Source of the DNA: Haloarcula ordinaria
GTDB taxonomy: Archaea > Halobacteriota > Halobacteria > Halobacteriales > Haloarculaceae
Length of the DNA: 64,000 nucleotides
Assembly: GCF_029338275.1 (NCBI RefSeq)
Contig: NZ_CP119789.1
Span: 496,001 to 560,000, forward strand
Reading direction: 5' to 3'
A program made the translations under genes and the position numbers. Shown here piece after piece: positions 42,200 to 50,634 of the stretch. Position 1 is the first letter of the stretch. Every line of letters begins with the position of its first letter. A model generated the notes under the pieces. That model was not told the DNA's origin. It made no database searches and saw only the letters and a program-made list of their open reading frames with translations.

Positions 42200-42667
42200 A
42201 TGACAGTTGAGGATCTCGAGACGGCCGGCCTTGCACAGATGGACGACGCCGCCATCGAGGATTTCCTGCGCAGTCAGCGCTTCGGCATCCTCGGCCTGCC
42301 GGCCGACGGCGCACCCTATCTGGTGCCGATCTCCTTTGGCTACGACGGGGACGCGCTGTACTTCACGTTCATCGGCGGCCCGGAGAGTCAGAAACGGACG
42401 CTGATCCGGGCGTCCGACACGGCCACGTTCCTCGTCACGGACGTCAGTTCGATGTTCAACTGGGAGAGCGTCGTCCTGACGGGGACGCCCGAGCGGGTCC
42501 CCGAATCGGAGTGGGACGAACTGGCCGACGTCCTCGGGGGCGTCTGGCGACCGGAGGTGTTCGAGGACGCGCTCGAATCAGAGGACATCGTCATCTTCCG
42601 GTTCGACGTCGAGGAGCGCAACGGCATCAGACACACCGGACTCCCCGAGGGGTTCCGGAACCTGTAA
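42200..42667 (+). CDS. pyridoxamine 5'-phosphate oxidase-like flavin protein
   Basis: A 155-residue split-barrel FMN-binding protein (MTVEDLETAGLAQMDDAAIE) with the family signature RFGILGLPADGAPYLVPISFGYDGDALYFTF, spread over about 28-60. Members bind FMN or F420 or heme, so a function cannot be assigned. AT box CGCTTATGTTTC lies about 30 bp upstream. Confidence 0.88.
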   Translation: MTVEDLETAGLAQMDDAAIEDFLRSQRFGILGLPADGAPYLVPISFGYDGDALYFTFIGGPESQKRTLIRASDTATFLVTDVSSMFNWESVVLTGTPERVPESEWDELADVLGGVWRPEVFEDALESEDIVIFRFDVEERNGIRHTGLPEGFRNL

Positions 42668-42743
42668 GCAGGAGCGGGACAACGCGTCGCCCGCGGTCGG
42701 GAGTTTGTGAGGGTTTAACAGGACCGGTGCCCTTGCACCACCC

Positions 42744-43877
42744 ATGCCAACACCGGTCATCGTCGGTGCAGTTCGGACGCCACAGGGCAAAGAGGACGGC
42801 GCGTTCGCGGACGTCCGCAGCGAGGACCTCTCGATACCCCTCGTCGACGAGTTGCTGGCCCGCACGGGCGTCGAACCGAGCGACGTAGACGACCTGCTGT
42901 GGGGGTGTGCCCAGCAGCGCGGCGAGCAGGGCAACAACCTGGCCCGGGTCGTCGCCCTACTTTCCGAACTGGGCGAGGACGTCCCCGGGTCGACCGTCAA
43001 CCGCTGGTGTGCCTCCTCAGCGGAGGCGCTGATGCGGGCGGCCGACGCCATCGCGGCCGGTCAGCGAGAGGTGCTCGTCGCCGGCGGCGTCGAGTCGATG
43101 TCCCGGGTGAAGATGGGCGAGAACACCCACAACGTCCACCCGCGTATCGCCGAACACTACAACATCGGCGAGCTCAGCATGGGGATGACCGCCGAGAAGG
43201 TCGCCGACCAGATGGACGTCGACAGACAGCGACAGGACGAGTACGCCCTGCGCAGTCACGAACGGGCCGCCGACGCGACGGACTCGGGCCGCTTCGCCGA
43301 GGAGGTCGTCCCCATCGAGACCGAGGCCGGCGAAGTCAGCGAGGACGAGGGCATCCGCCGGGACACGACGCTGGAGAAACTCGCCTCGCTCCCGACCGTG
43401 TTCAAGTCCGACGGGACGGTCACCCCCGGTAACGCCTCGCAGGTCTCCGACGGCGCGGCCGGCCTCATGGTCACCTCCCGTGCGTTCGCCGAAGAGCGCG
43501 ACCTCGACGTGCTCGCCGAAGTCGGCGCTCACGAGGTGGCCGGCGTCGACCCCACCGTGATGGGCATCGGTCCCGTCCCCGCGGTCCGTCAGCTGAGCGA
43601 GCGCACTGGACGGGACCCAGACGAGTACGACCTCGTCGAACTGAACGAGGCGTTCGCCTCCCAGTGTCTCTACTGCAAGGACGAGCTGGGCTTCGACGAC
43701 GACATCTTCAACGTCAACGGCGGCGCCATCGCCATCGGCCACCCGCTCGGAGCCTCCGGGGCGCGGCTCCCGGTGACGCTCGTCCACGAGATGAACCGAC
43801 GGGACGCCAACCTGGGACTTGCGACGGAATGTGTCGGCTTCGGCCAGGGCGCGGCTATCGAGTTCCACGCACCCTGA
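42744..43877 (+). CDS. thiolase (acetyl-CoA C-acyltransferase)
   Basis: Condenses two acyl-CoA or cleaves 3-ketoacyl-CoA; may serve beta-oxidation, mevalonate entry or PHA synthesis. Cys89 (NRWCASSAEA) is the nucleophile, His is in GGAIAIGHPLGASG near 330, and the second Cys is in ATECVGFGQGAA near the end. The 377-residue length is typical. It starts 76 bp after the flavin-protein gene on the same strand and has its own AT box (GGGTTTAACAGG). Confidence 0.92.
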   Translation: MPTPVIVGAVRTPQGKEDGAFADVRSEDLSIPLVDELLARTGVEPSDVDDLLWGCAQQRGEQGNNLARVVALLSELGEDVPGSTVNRWCASSAEALMRAADAIAAGQREVLVAGGVESMSRVKMGENTHNVHPRIAEHYNIGELSMGMTAEKVADQMDVDRQRQDEYALRSHERAADATDSGRFAEEVVPIETEAGEVSEDEGIRRDTTLEKLASLPTVFKSDGTVTPGNASQVSDGAAGLMVTSRAFAEERDLDVLAEVGAHEVAGVDPTVMGIGPVPAVRQLSERTGRDPDEYDLVELNEAFASQCLYCKDELGFDDDIFNVNGGAIAIGHPLGASGARLPVTLVHEMNRRDANLGLATECVGFGQGAAIEFHAP

Positions 43878-44063
43878 CGGCCGGTTGCCGCGGCTTTCCC
43901 GGTAGTTCGCGGGCCTTACCCGACGTGGTAGCCGCCGAGCGACCGCGACGGACTGCGCCGGTCCAGGGTCTGGGCCACCCTCGACGGCGACTCGGCGGGT
44001 AGCGGCGTCGAGCGTCGATTACACTACACATAACAATCACTACGGGGCGTCTATCGGGAAGTA

Positions 44064-44288
44064 ATGAGCACCAACTGGCACTCACCGGTCGGGGACGAGG
44101 CCGCCGCCAGAGACCCGCTCCCCCAGGATGACTTCGCCGACGAGGTCCTCGTCGCAGAGGTGGAACCGACGGCCAACGGACCGCGTCGGGCACTCGTCTA
44201 CCCGAACGACGCGCCGGCCCATCGTGTCGCCGACCAGTGGCTGGCAGTCGGGGTGACCGCGCTCGTCGACCTCGACGACGCACGGTGA
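44064..44288 (+). CDS. small haloarchaeal protein, tandem paralogue 1 (DUF7511-like)
   Basis: A 74-residue acidic protein starting MSTNWHSPVGDEAAARDPLP. Its C-terminal half RALVYPNDAPAHRVADQWLA and VTALVDLDDAR parallels the next gene's FICYDDAG...TAWLSV...SAVSLLDWR, so the two are tandem paralogues. AT-rich box TACACATAACAATC lies about 35 bp upstream. I think of a DUF7511-type haloarchaeal family, unverified. Function unknown. Confidence 0.72.
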   Translation: MSTNWHSPVGDEAAARDPLPQDDFADEVLVAEVEPTANGPRRALVYPNDAPAHRVADQWLAVGVTALVDLDDAR

Positions 44289-44344
44289 GGCAGAGGCGGG
44301 TAACGGCGTGGTAACAATACCGCCCGTTCGCGATGGTATCGTGC

Positions 44345-44548
44345 ATGGGAACGACTCACTGGCAGACGGGTGACGGCGAACCGACGGACGACCCGTCCGA
44401 AGGCGTCCTCCCGGCCGTGATTCGGACGCGGTCCGACGGGACCGACCGGTTCATCTGTTACGACGACGCCGGGACCGCGGCGGCCGCCGACACGGCGTGG
44501 CTCTCGGTCAACGTCGAGTCGGCCGTGTCGTTGCTCGACTGGCGCTGA
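44345..44548 (+). CDS. small haloarchaeal protein, tandem paralogue 2
   Basis: A 67-residue protein beginning MGTTHWQTGDGEPTDDPSEG; the pattern VLPAVIRTRSDGTDRFICYD then DTAWLSVNVESAVSLLDWR matches paralogue 1 (LVAEVEPTANGPRRALVYPN then DQWLAVGVTALVDLDDAR). The genes are 56 bp apart. An in-frame start at 44333 would add four residues. No function recognised. Confidence 0.7.
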   Translation: MGTTHWQTGDGEPTDDPSEGVLPAVIRTRSDGTDRFICYDDAGTAAAADTAWLSVNVESAVSLLDWR

Positions 44549-44641
44549 GGCGAGTCCGCGTCGGTACTCGTCGGAACGGCCTGTCCGCTCGACCGGACGA
44601 CGTCGTGTGGTCGAGGCGAGAGCGACCGCCTGCAGTCAGTC

Positions 44642-45598
44642 TCAGTACGTATCGATATCCGTCCCGACCGAACAGACGTACTCGCCGGTCGCGACCTGTG
44701 GGAGCCGTCGCGACCGCCAGAAGATACCGGCGGAGTCGGCAGTAACCTCGGCTTTCGTCCCGCCGAAGACGTCGGTGACCTCGAAGAGGGTCTGGCCGCG
44801 GGAGACGCGGTCGGCAAGGTCGACGTGGAAGTCGACGAGGCCGCCGACGGGCGACCCGTACTGCTCGAAGCCGCTGGCGCGGGTCTGTGGCCGTGGGCGA
44901 CACTGCCCGTCGAGGAACCCGTAGTAGTTCAGGACGTTGAACACGCCCTCGGTGCCCGCCTGGACAGAGGTCTCGTCGAACCCGACGGCGCCGCCCAGCT
45001 CCGGGTCGATGGTGGGGACACCGTCGTCGGGCGCGGTGCGGGCGAGCTGGCCGTCGGGGCCCTTCTGGTCCAAGATGTAGCCACAGCCGAACACCCGCGC
45101 GAGTTCGAGGCACTCCTCGTGTAGGTGGTGGCGCGACCCACAGCGGACGCGACACTCGTCGATCATCCGGGAGGTCGAGCCCTGGTGGAGGTCCACGACC
45201 AGGTCGGCACCGACGGCCGCCTCGTAGGTGGCCGCGGCGATGCGCTCGCTGGACGTCCCGTTCTCGTCGCCGGGATACGCCCGGTTCATCTTCGTGTCGT
45301 CGATGGGGTTGCGGTGCTGTGCGACCTGGAACGCGTGGTAGTTGACGATGCCACAGACGAGAATCGTCCCCGAGACGTCGGCGGGGTCGAGCTGTGGCAT
45401 CACCCGCCTGATGACGCCGACGCCGTTCAGCTCGTCGCCGTCGCTCGCGGCCTGCATGTAGAGCGTCTTCCCGTCGGCGGCGCCGTTGACCACGGCGACC
45501 GGAAGACCGAACGGACTCCCGTCGCGGGTCTCGCCGACCGCCAGGCGCCCCGTGTCCACCTCGCCGGGCGCAGCACTTGCCGTGCCGAAAGTTACCAT
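44642..45598 (-). CDS. succinylglutamate desuccinylase/aspartoacylase family protein
   Basis: A 318-residue Zn-carboxypeptidase-like fold. The region expected to be H-x-x-E (HGDE) reads ASDGDELNG, so the first zinc-ligand His is replaced by Asp. VDLHQGSTS supplies the conserved downstream His. RNPIDDTKMNRAYPG is the substrate-binding Arg/Asn segment. The C-terminal beta domain is complete. Start at 45598 (MVTFGTASAAPG) lies about 30 bp after an AGTAAAAACG box; an upstream ATG at 45643 sits before that box. Substrate not predicted. Confidence 0.82.
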   Translation of the reverse strand: MVTFGTASAAPGEVDTGRLAVGETRDGSPFGLPVAVVNGAADGKTLYMQAASDGDELNGVGVIRRVMPQLDPADVSGTILVCGIVNYHAFQVAQHRNPIDDTKMNRAYPGDENGTSSERIAAATYEAAVGADLVVDLHQGSTSRMIDECRVRCGSRHHLHEECLELARVFGCGYILDQKGPDGQLARTAPDDGVPTIDPELGGAVGFDETSVQAGTEGVFNVLNYYGFLDGQCRPRPQTRASGFEQYGSPVGGLVDFHVDLADRVSRGQTLFEVTDVFGGTKAEVTADSAGIFWRSRRLPQVATGEYVCSVGTDIDTY

Positions 45599-45700
45599 TG
45601 GGGCCACCTTCGGGATGCGCGTTTTTACTGGTTCGGATTTCACTCACCGCGGGCGAGACAGACCGACGGCGTCATTTGACTGGCTCGCGTACCCTCGCGC

Positions 45701-45964
45701 GTGTCCGATTCCGACCGACAGAGTGGGAAAGCCGCGATGGTCGAAGCGCTGCACGTCCCCCGGAACGCGACGGTCGGCTTCGCGGGGGCGCTGGCGGTGA
45801 CCGCCGCGGTGTTCGCGCTGTTCGTCCTGCCGGGGACCCAGCGACCGATGTACCTCTATCTCGCACTGGCGTTCGTCCTCACGGTCTCGCTGGGCGGGCT
45901 GCTGACGGCGCTGTTGACCGTCGTCTCGGCGGTCAGACTCGCCCGGGCCGACACGCCGGAGTGA
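45701..45964 (+). CDS. two-span small membrane protein (DUF7536-like)
   Basis: 87 residues from GTG 45701 (MSDSDRQSGKAAMVEALHVP) with hydrophobic helices at about 25-45 and 52-75. The alternative ATG at 45737 would shorten it by 12. It is convergent with the PhoU/TrkA-C gene, 3 bp apart. Seems haloarchaeal-specific; family number uncertain. Confidence 0.68.
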   Translation: MSDSDRQSGKAAMVEALHVPRNATVGFAGALAVTAAVFALFVLPGTQRPMYLYLALAFVLTVSLGGLLTALLTVVSAVRLARADTPE

Positions 45965-45967
45965 GGG

Positions 45968-47185
45968 TCACTGGCCGGCCAGATCGGTGAGGCGCTCGGA
46001 GCCCGACCGAGTCCCCTTCGCGATGAGGACGTCCCCCGCCCGCAGCGACGTCTCCGGGCCCGGCGAGACGACCCAGTCGGCGTCCTCGCGACCGGTCCGC
46101 GCGCTCTCGCCGGCCCGTCGGATGGCGATGATGCGCATCCCGGTCGCCGTGTTCACGGCGGCGTCGCCGATGGTGGTCCCCGCGAGGTCGCTGTCGGCCG
46201 TGACCGTCGTCCGGACGATTATCTCGTCGGATTCCTGGACGGCCTCGGCGACGACGGGGTGCGTCGAGAGACCACGCATGACGCCCTCGCTGATCTCCTG
46301 GGCGGCGTCGGAGATGACCTCCGTCGACCGGGCCAGATGGACCAGTCCCCGCAGTGAGACCGGGTCCTCGATGTCGGCGGCGGCCCGGAGCACCCACACC
46401 TCGAAGCGGGACTGCAGGGCGTCGACCTCGGCCTCCAGTTCCATGACCTCCGCTGCGACCTCCTGGCTGTCGAACAGCACCGCGCCGTAGGCCAGGTCGA
46501 CGGCGAGCTCGCCCATGTCCTTCATCACGACGATGGAGTCGACGGCGCGTTCGAGGTCCCGAAGGCTACCCGTCGGCGGTGCCGGCGGTTCGTAGGCCGC
46601 ACCGGTCGCGTCGCGGTAGACGTCGGCGACGGCCGCCTCGGGGCCCCGGAAGAGCACGACGTCGTCGGCCTCGAGGGTCGTCTCGCGGTCCGGGCTGAGC
46701 AGCCAGGTCCCCTGTCGCCGGATGGCGATAGACCGGACGCCCGTGTCCGTCTCGAGGTTCAGCGCCCCCAGCGTCTGGCCGGCCAGCGGCGAGTCGGCCG
46801 CGAGGGTGGCCCGGACCAGCGTCTCGACGGCCTCCGGTAGCGCGGCGCGCATCGACTCGGGCAGGCCGATGTCCTCTAACACCACCTTCGCGATGTCGCC
46901 GGCGGCGTCGCTGATCTTCTCCGCCGCGCCGACCATCCCCAGCACCGGGGCCAGCGCCTCCGCGTCGTCGGTCGAGCGACACGCCATCAGCAGGCTCATC
47001 CGGGCCCGCATCTGGAGGACGTCCATCTTCGACTCCAGTTCCAGCACCTCGGCGGCCACGTCGTCGCTCCCGAGCAGCACCGCCGAGTACGAGAGGTCGA
47101 TGAGCAGCTCCGCGGTGTCTTTCATCTCGGCCAGCACCGTCTTGACGCTGACCGGTTCGTACTCGACGGATACCGTCGGGTCCAT
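45968..47185 (-). CDS. tandem PhoU-like/TrkA-C protein
   Basis: A 405-residue cytoplasmic protein in two homologous halves, each a PhoU-like four-helix domain followed by a TrkA-C (RCK-C) domain. Repeat 1: VLAEMKDTAELLIDLSYSAVL, then TLAADSPLAGQTLGAL; repeat 2: VVMKDMGELAVDLAYGAVLF, then TVTADSDLAGTTIGDA. This architecture occurs with K+-channel components. Ligand and partner are unknown, although the K+-channel gene at 48.9 kb is close. Confidence 0.88.
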   Translation of the reverse strand: MDPTVSVEYEPVSVKTVLAEMKDTAELLIDLSYSAVLLGSDDVAAEVLELESKMDVLQMRARMSLLMACRSTDDAEALAPVLGMVGAAEKISDAAGDIAKVVLEDIGLPESMRAALPEAVETLVRATLAADSPLAGQTLGALNLETDTGVRSIAIRRQGTWLLSPDRETTLEADDVVLFRGPEAAVADVYRDATGAAYEPPAPPTGSLRDLERAVDSIVVMKDMGELAVDLAYGAVLFDSQEVAAEVMELEAEVDALQSRFEVWVLRAAADIEDPVSLRGLVHLARSTEVISDAAQEISEGVMRGLSTHPVVAEAVQESDEIIVRTTVTADSDLAGTTIGDAAVNTATGMRIIAIRRAGESARTGREDADWVVSPGPETSLRAGDVLIAKGTRSGSERLTDLAGQ

Positions 47186-47340
47186 GACCCGAGATTCGAC
47201 GGCATCGAGGAAAAACGTTCCTCACGTGTGGGTCGGCGACCGCTCCGCGGGGCCTGGACGTTCGCCTGCCGTCGTCGCCGAGTAGTGGCCAATGTAACAG
47301 CGGACCCGGGAGCCCTCCGTGAGGTATGTGAGACAGTCGC

Positions 47341-47360
47341 GATGAAAGAAAATGTTTTTC
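47341..47360 (+). promoter_or_regulatory. citrate synthase promoter
   Basis: ATGAAAGAAAATGTTTTTCC contains an AT-rich box about 30 bp before the ATG at 47386. The rest of the 200-bp gap from 47186 holds no gene I can support. Confidence 0.55.
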
Positions 47361-47385
47361 CCGGCCGGTACGGTAGCGTCCGGGT

Positions 47386-48531
47386 ATGTCCGACGACCTA
47401 AAAAAGGGCCTCGAAGGCGTTCTTGTCGCCGAATCCGGTCTGAGCATGATCGACGGCGACGTAGGCAAGCTCGTCTACCGGGGGTACACCATCGAAGACC
47501 TCGCGAACGGCGCCAGCTACGAAGAGGTGCTGTATCTGCTTTGGCACGGGCACCTCCCCGACGAGGACGAGCTGGCCGACTTCGAAGCGGCGATGGTGGA
47601 CGAGCGCACCATCGACGACGGGCTGCTGGAGACGGTCCGCGAGCTCGCAGAGGCCGGCGAGGAGCCGATGGCCGCGCTCCGGACCGCCGTCTCGATGCTT
47701 TCGGCGTACGACCCCGCACCGGCGGACGCCGAGCCGACAGACGAGACGGTCAACCTCGCGAAAGGGCGGCGCATCACCGCCAAGATTCCGACCATCCTGG
47801 CGGCGTTCTCCCGCATCAGGAACGGTGCGGAACCGGTCGACCCCCGGACGGACCTGGGCCACGCCGCGAACTTCCTGTACATGCTCAACGGCGAGGAGCC
47901 CGACGACGTGCTGGCCGACGTCTTCGACCAGGCGCTCGTCCTCCACGCCGACCACGGTATCAACGCGTCGACGTTCTCGGCGATGGTCACGGCCTCGACG
48001 CTGTCGGACGTCCACAGCTCCGTCACCGCCGCCATCGGGACGCTGAAGGGGCCGCTCCACGGCGGCGCGAACCAGGACGTCATGGAGATGCTCAAGGAGG
48101 TCGACGACGCCGAGATGGACCCCCTGGAGTGGGTCCGGACCGCACTGGACGAGGGGCGGCGCGTCTCCGGCTTCGGCCACCGCGTCTACAACGTCAAGGA
48201 CCCGCGAGCGAAGATTCTCGGCGAGCGCTCGAAGGAACTGGGCGAGGCCGCCGGCTCGCTGAAGTGGTACGAGATGTCCACCACCATCGAGGACTACCTC
48301 ATGGAGGAGAAGGGACTGGCCCCTAACGTCGACTTCTACTCCGCCTCGACGTACTACCAGATGGGCATTCCCATCGACATCTACACCCCCATCTTCGCGA
48401 TGTCCCGCGTCGGCGGCTGGGTCGCGCACGTGCTCGAGTACATCGAGGACAACCGCCTCATCCGCCCGCGGGCCCGCTACACCGGCCCCGACACGGACGA
48501 GACGGAGTTCGTCGAGATCGGCGAACGGTAG
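47386..48531 (+). CDS. citZ: citrate synthase
   Basis: Entry enzyme of the TCA cycle, condensing oxaloacetate and acetyl-CoA. The 381-residue protein is the short type II-less archaeal/Gram-positive form. It starts MSDDLKKGLEGVLVAESGLS, with LHADHGINASTFS, the catalytic His in GPLHGGANQDVMEML, GFGHRVYNVKDPR and the catalytic Asp region NVDFYSAS. A T-run terminator (TTTTTT 48548-48553) follows closely. Confidence 0.95.
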   Translation: MSDDLKKGLEGVLVAESGLSMIDGDVGKLVYRGYTIEDLANGASYEEVLYLLWHGHLPDEDELADFEAAMVDERTIDDGLLETVRELAEAGEEPMAALRTAVSMLSAYDPAPADAEPTDETVNLAKGRRITAKIPTILAAFSRIRNGAEPVDPRTDLGHAANFLYMLNGEEPDDVLADVFDQALVLHADHGINASTFSAMVTASTLSDVHSSVTAAIGTLKGPLHGGANQDVMEMLKEVDDAEMDPLEWVRTALDEGRRVSGFGHRVYNVKDPRAKILGERSKELGEAAGSLKWYEMSTTIEDYLMEEKGLAPNVDFYSASTYYQMGIPIDIYTPIFAMSRVGGWVAHVLEYIEDNRLIRPRARYTGPDTDETEFVEIGER

Positions 48532-48547
48532 ACTACGTCCCGGACGG

Positions 48548-48553
48548 TTTTTT
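48548..48553 (+). terminator. T6 tract after citZ
   Basis: CCGGACGGTTTTTTCG begins about 10 bp after the stop codon. Archaeal RNA polymerase terminates at such T runs. No strong hairpin is needed or seen. Confidence 0.6.
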
Positions 48554-48699
48554 CGTGCGTTCGTCGGCCCGAGCGTCGCGACGGCCCTGTTCGCGCTCCG
48601 TCAAGCCCTGACCGGTGAGACCGACCTCGCCGGCGTGGCTACAACACCGGTTTGAGCGACGACAGGGCCTTTCACCCGCCCGCGAGGAGTGCTGGGTGC

Positions 48700-48873
48700 A
48701 TGGTCCACTGTCCAGAGTGTGACGGTACGATAGCGGAAGAATCGGACGTCGAGTTCATCGACCTCGACGCGAAGATGGCGGGGCTGTTCCGGTCCTCGAA
48801 GCGGTTCTACGTGGTCGCGTGCAACGACTGCGGCGCGGCCATCGGCAGCGGCGTCGCCGGCGGCGGCGGCTGA
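48700..48873 (+). CDS. small zinc-ribbon protein
   Basis: A 57-residue protein (MVHCPECDGTIAEESDVEFI) with CPEC and CNDC knuckles about 35 residues apart and a Gly-rich end. An in-frame TTG at 48652 would add 16 non-family residues. Function unknown; the protein is common in haloarchaea. Confidence 0.75.
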   Translation: MVHCPECDGTIAEESDVEFIDLDAKMAGLFRSSKRFYVVACNDCGAAIGSGVAGGGG

Positions 48874-48885
48874 ACCGGCTGCGGC

Positions 48886-50520
48886 TCACCCGAACAGCTC
48901 GGTGAAGCGGTCGACGCCCTCGTCGGTCCCCGCGATGACGAGTTTGTCGTCAGTCTCGATGGCGACGTCGGGGCCGAGGTCGGTCAGCACGTCGCCGTTC
49001 CGCTCGACGGCGATGACCGTACACCCCGTCCGCGAGCGGATGTCGGCATCGCCGAGCGTCGTGGCACCGAGCCCCTCCGGTGACACCCTGACGATTTCGA
49101 CCTGCTGGTCCATCGAGATGACATCCTCCTCCTCTAAGATAGTCGAGGCGAGCATCCGCCCGCTGACCGTCGCCAGCGAGAGGACGTAGTCGGCCCCCGC
49201 GCGGTACATCTTCTTGACGTTGTTCGTCTCCTCGGCCCGAGCGATGACCTCCACCTCGGGATCTAAGTCCCGGACGACGAGCGTCGCGAACTCCGTCTCC
49301 GTGTCCGCCGAGATAGCGAGGATGACGGTCCGGGCCTCGTCGACACGGGCGGCCTGCAGCACCTCCGGTTCGGTCGCGTCGCCGACCACGTCGACGCCGG
49401 ACATGTCCTCCCGGTCGAGGACGGTGTGGGGGACGCCGGCTGTCGTGAGCGCCGCGGTGATGGTCTGACCGACCTCGCCGTAGCCGACGACGACGGTCTT
49501 GCCTCGCCGGAACCCGCGGACCGACGACATCGTCATCTCCTTCAGCTGTTCGAGCTGGCGCTCGGTCCCGGCGGCGAGCAGCACCGTACTCCCGTCGAGT
49601 TCCGCGTCTGGTGAGGGGGGACTGACGAACTGCCCGCGGAACCAGGCGCCGATGACGTTGACGCCCGTCCGCTCCCGGATGCCGCTCTCTTCGAGCGTGG
49701 TCCCCACCAGGTCGCTCCCGCGGTGGAGGGGGAGCTCGGCGATGTCGAAGTCCTTGCCCACCTCGATAGAGTCCCCCAGCGTCGTCGAGACGCCCGTCGT
49801 GACCTTGCCCGCGAGGCTCTCGCCGAGGACTTGTCGCGGCGAGACGACGGCGTCGGCCCCGGCCAGGTCGTGGTACTTCGCGCGGTTCGGTTCCTCGACG
49901 ACGCTGACGGTCTGGACCGATTCGTCGACCTCGCGGGCGGTGAGGATGATGCTCGTGTTGACCTGGTCGGAGGCGTCTGCGACCAGCGAGCGCGCCGACG
50001 AGAGGTTGGCCTTCTCTAAGCCCTCGACGGACTGCGGGTCGGCGTGGATGACGTGGTACCCCTCGGCGTACAGCTCGTTGGCCCGCTCGCGGTCGGCCTC
50101 GACGACGACGTAGGGGACGTCCCAGGTCTCGAGTTCGGTCACCAGCGTCTCACCCCGGGGCGTGAACCGGCAGATGACGACGTGGTCCGAGACGTCTCGC
50201 TCGACGTGCGTCGGCGCGGACGTGGCCATCGCCTCCTCGAACAGCGGGAACAGCAACACCGGCAGGGCCAGGAAGATGAGGATGACGCCGGTGATGTCCA
50301 TCACGATGACGAGCAGGCGCATCCCCGTGCTCTCCCAGGGGGAATCGGAGCCAAAGCCCGTCGTGGTGAACGTCTCGACGACGACCTGCAGCGAGTGGAG
50401 GAAGTCCCGCGGGTCGGACTCCCAGGCCGTCATCCCGTAGTCGTATGCGACGGCATAGCAGAGAACGACAGCCGCCAGCGCCGCGACGTAGTAGGCGGTC
50501 CGCCGCATCCAGGTGTCCAT
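48886..50520 (-). CDS. K+ channel with two RCK/TrkA modules
   Basis: A 544-residue channel subunit. The N-terminus has two membrane helices (about 8-28 and 66-90) flanking the pore loop, selectivity motif TTTGFG at 52-57. Two RCK units follow: VVICRFTPRGETLVTEL (about 112 on) with C-domain FDIAELPLHRGSDLVGTTL, then VVVGYGEVGQTITAAL (about 350) with its C-domain VEIVRVSPEGLGATTL. The first Rossmann motif (CRFTPRGE) is not the GxGxxG form. Inward or outward K+ flux gated by ligands is the expected role. Confidence 0.9.
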   Translation of the reverse strand: MDTWMRRTAYYVAALAAVVLCYAVAYDYGMTAWESDPRDFLHSLQVVVETFTTTGFGSDSPWESTGMRLLVIVMDITGVILIFLALPVLLFPLFEEAMATSAPTHVERDVSDHVVICRFTPRGETLVTELETWDVPYVVVEADRERANELYAEGYHVIHADPQSVEGLEKANLSSARSLVADASDQVNTSIILTAREVDESVQTVSVVEEPNRAKYHDLAGADAVVSPRQVLGESLAGKVTTGVSTTLGDSIEVGKDFDIAELPLHRGSDLVGTTLEESGIRERTGVNVIGAWFRGQFVSPPSPDAELDGSTVLLAAGTERQLEQLKEMTMSSVRGFRRGKTVVVGYGEVGQTITAALTTAGVPHTVLDREDMSGVDVVGDATEPEVLQAARVDEARTVILAISADTETEFATLVVRDLDPEVEVIARAEETNNVKKMYRAGADYVLSLATVSGRMLASTILEEEDVISMDQQVEIVRVSPEGLGATTLGDADIRSRTGCTVIAVERNGDVLTDLGPDVAIETDDKLVIAGTDEGVDRFTELFG

Positions 50521-50634
50521 CTACCGAAACGTGGCCCAGCGGCGGTAAAACAGTTCTGCCGCCGTCACGCGGTGTCGGGGCCACACAGCGCCCGTTCCCG
50601 CAGGTCTAACACCCAGCGGCGAATAGGGGGGTGC

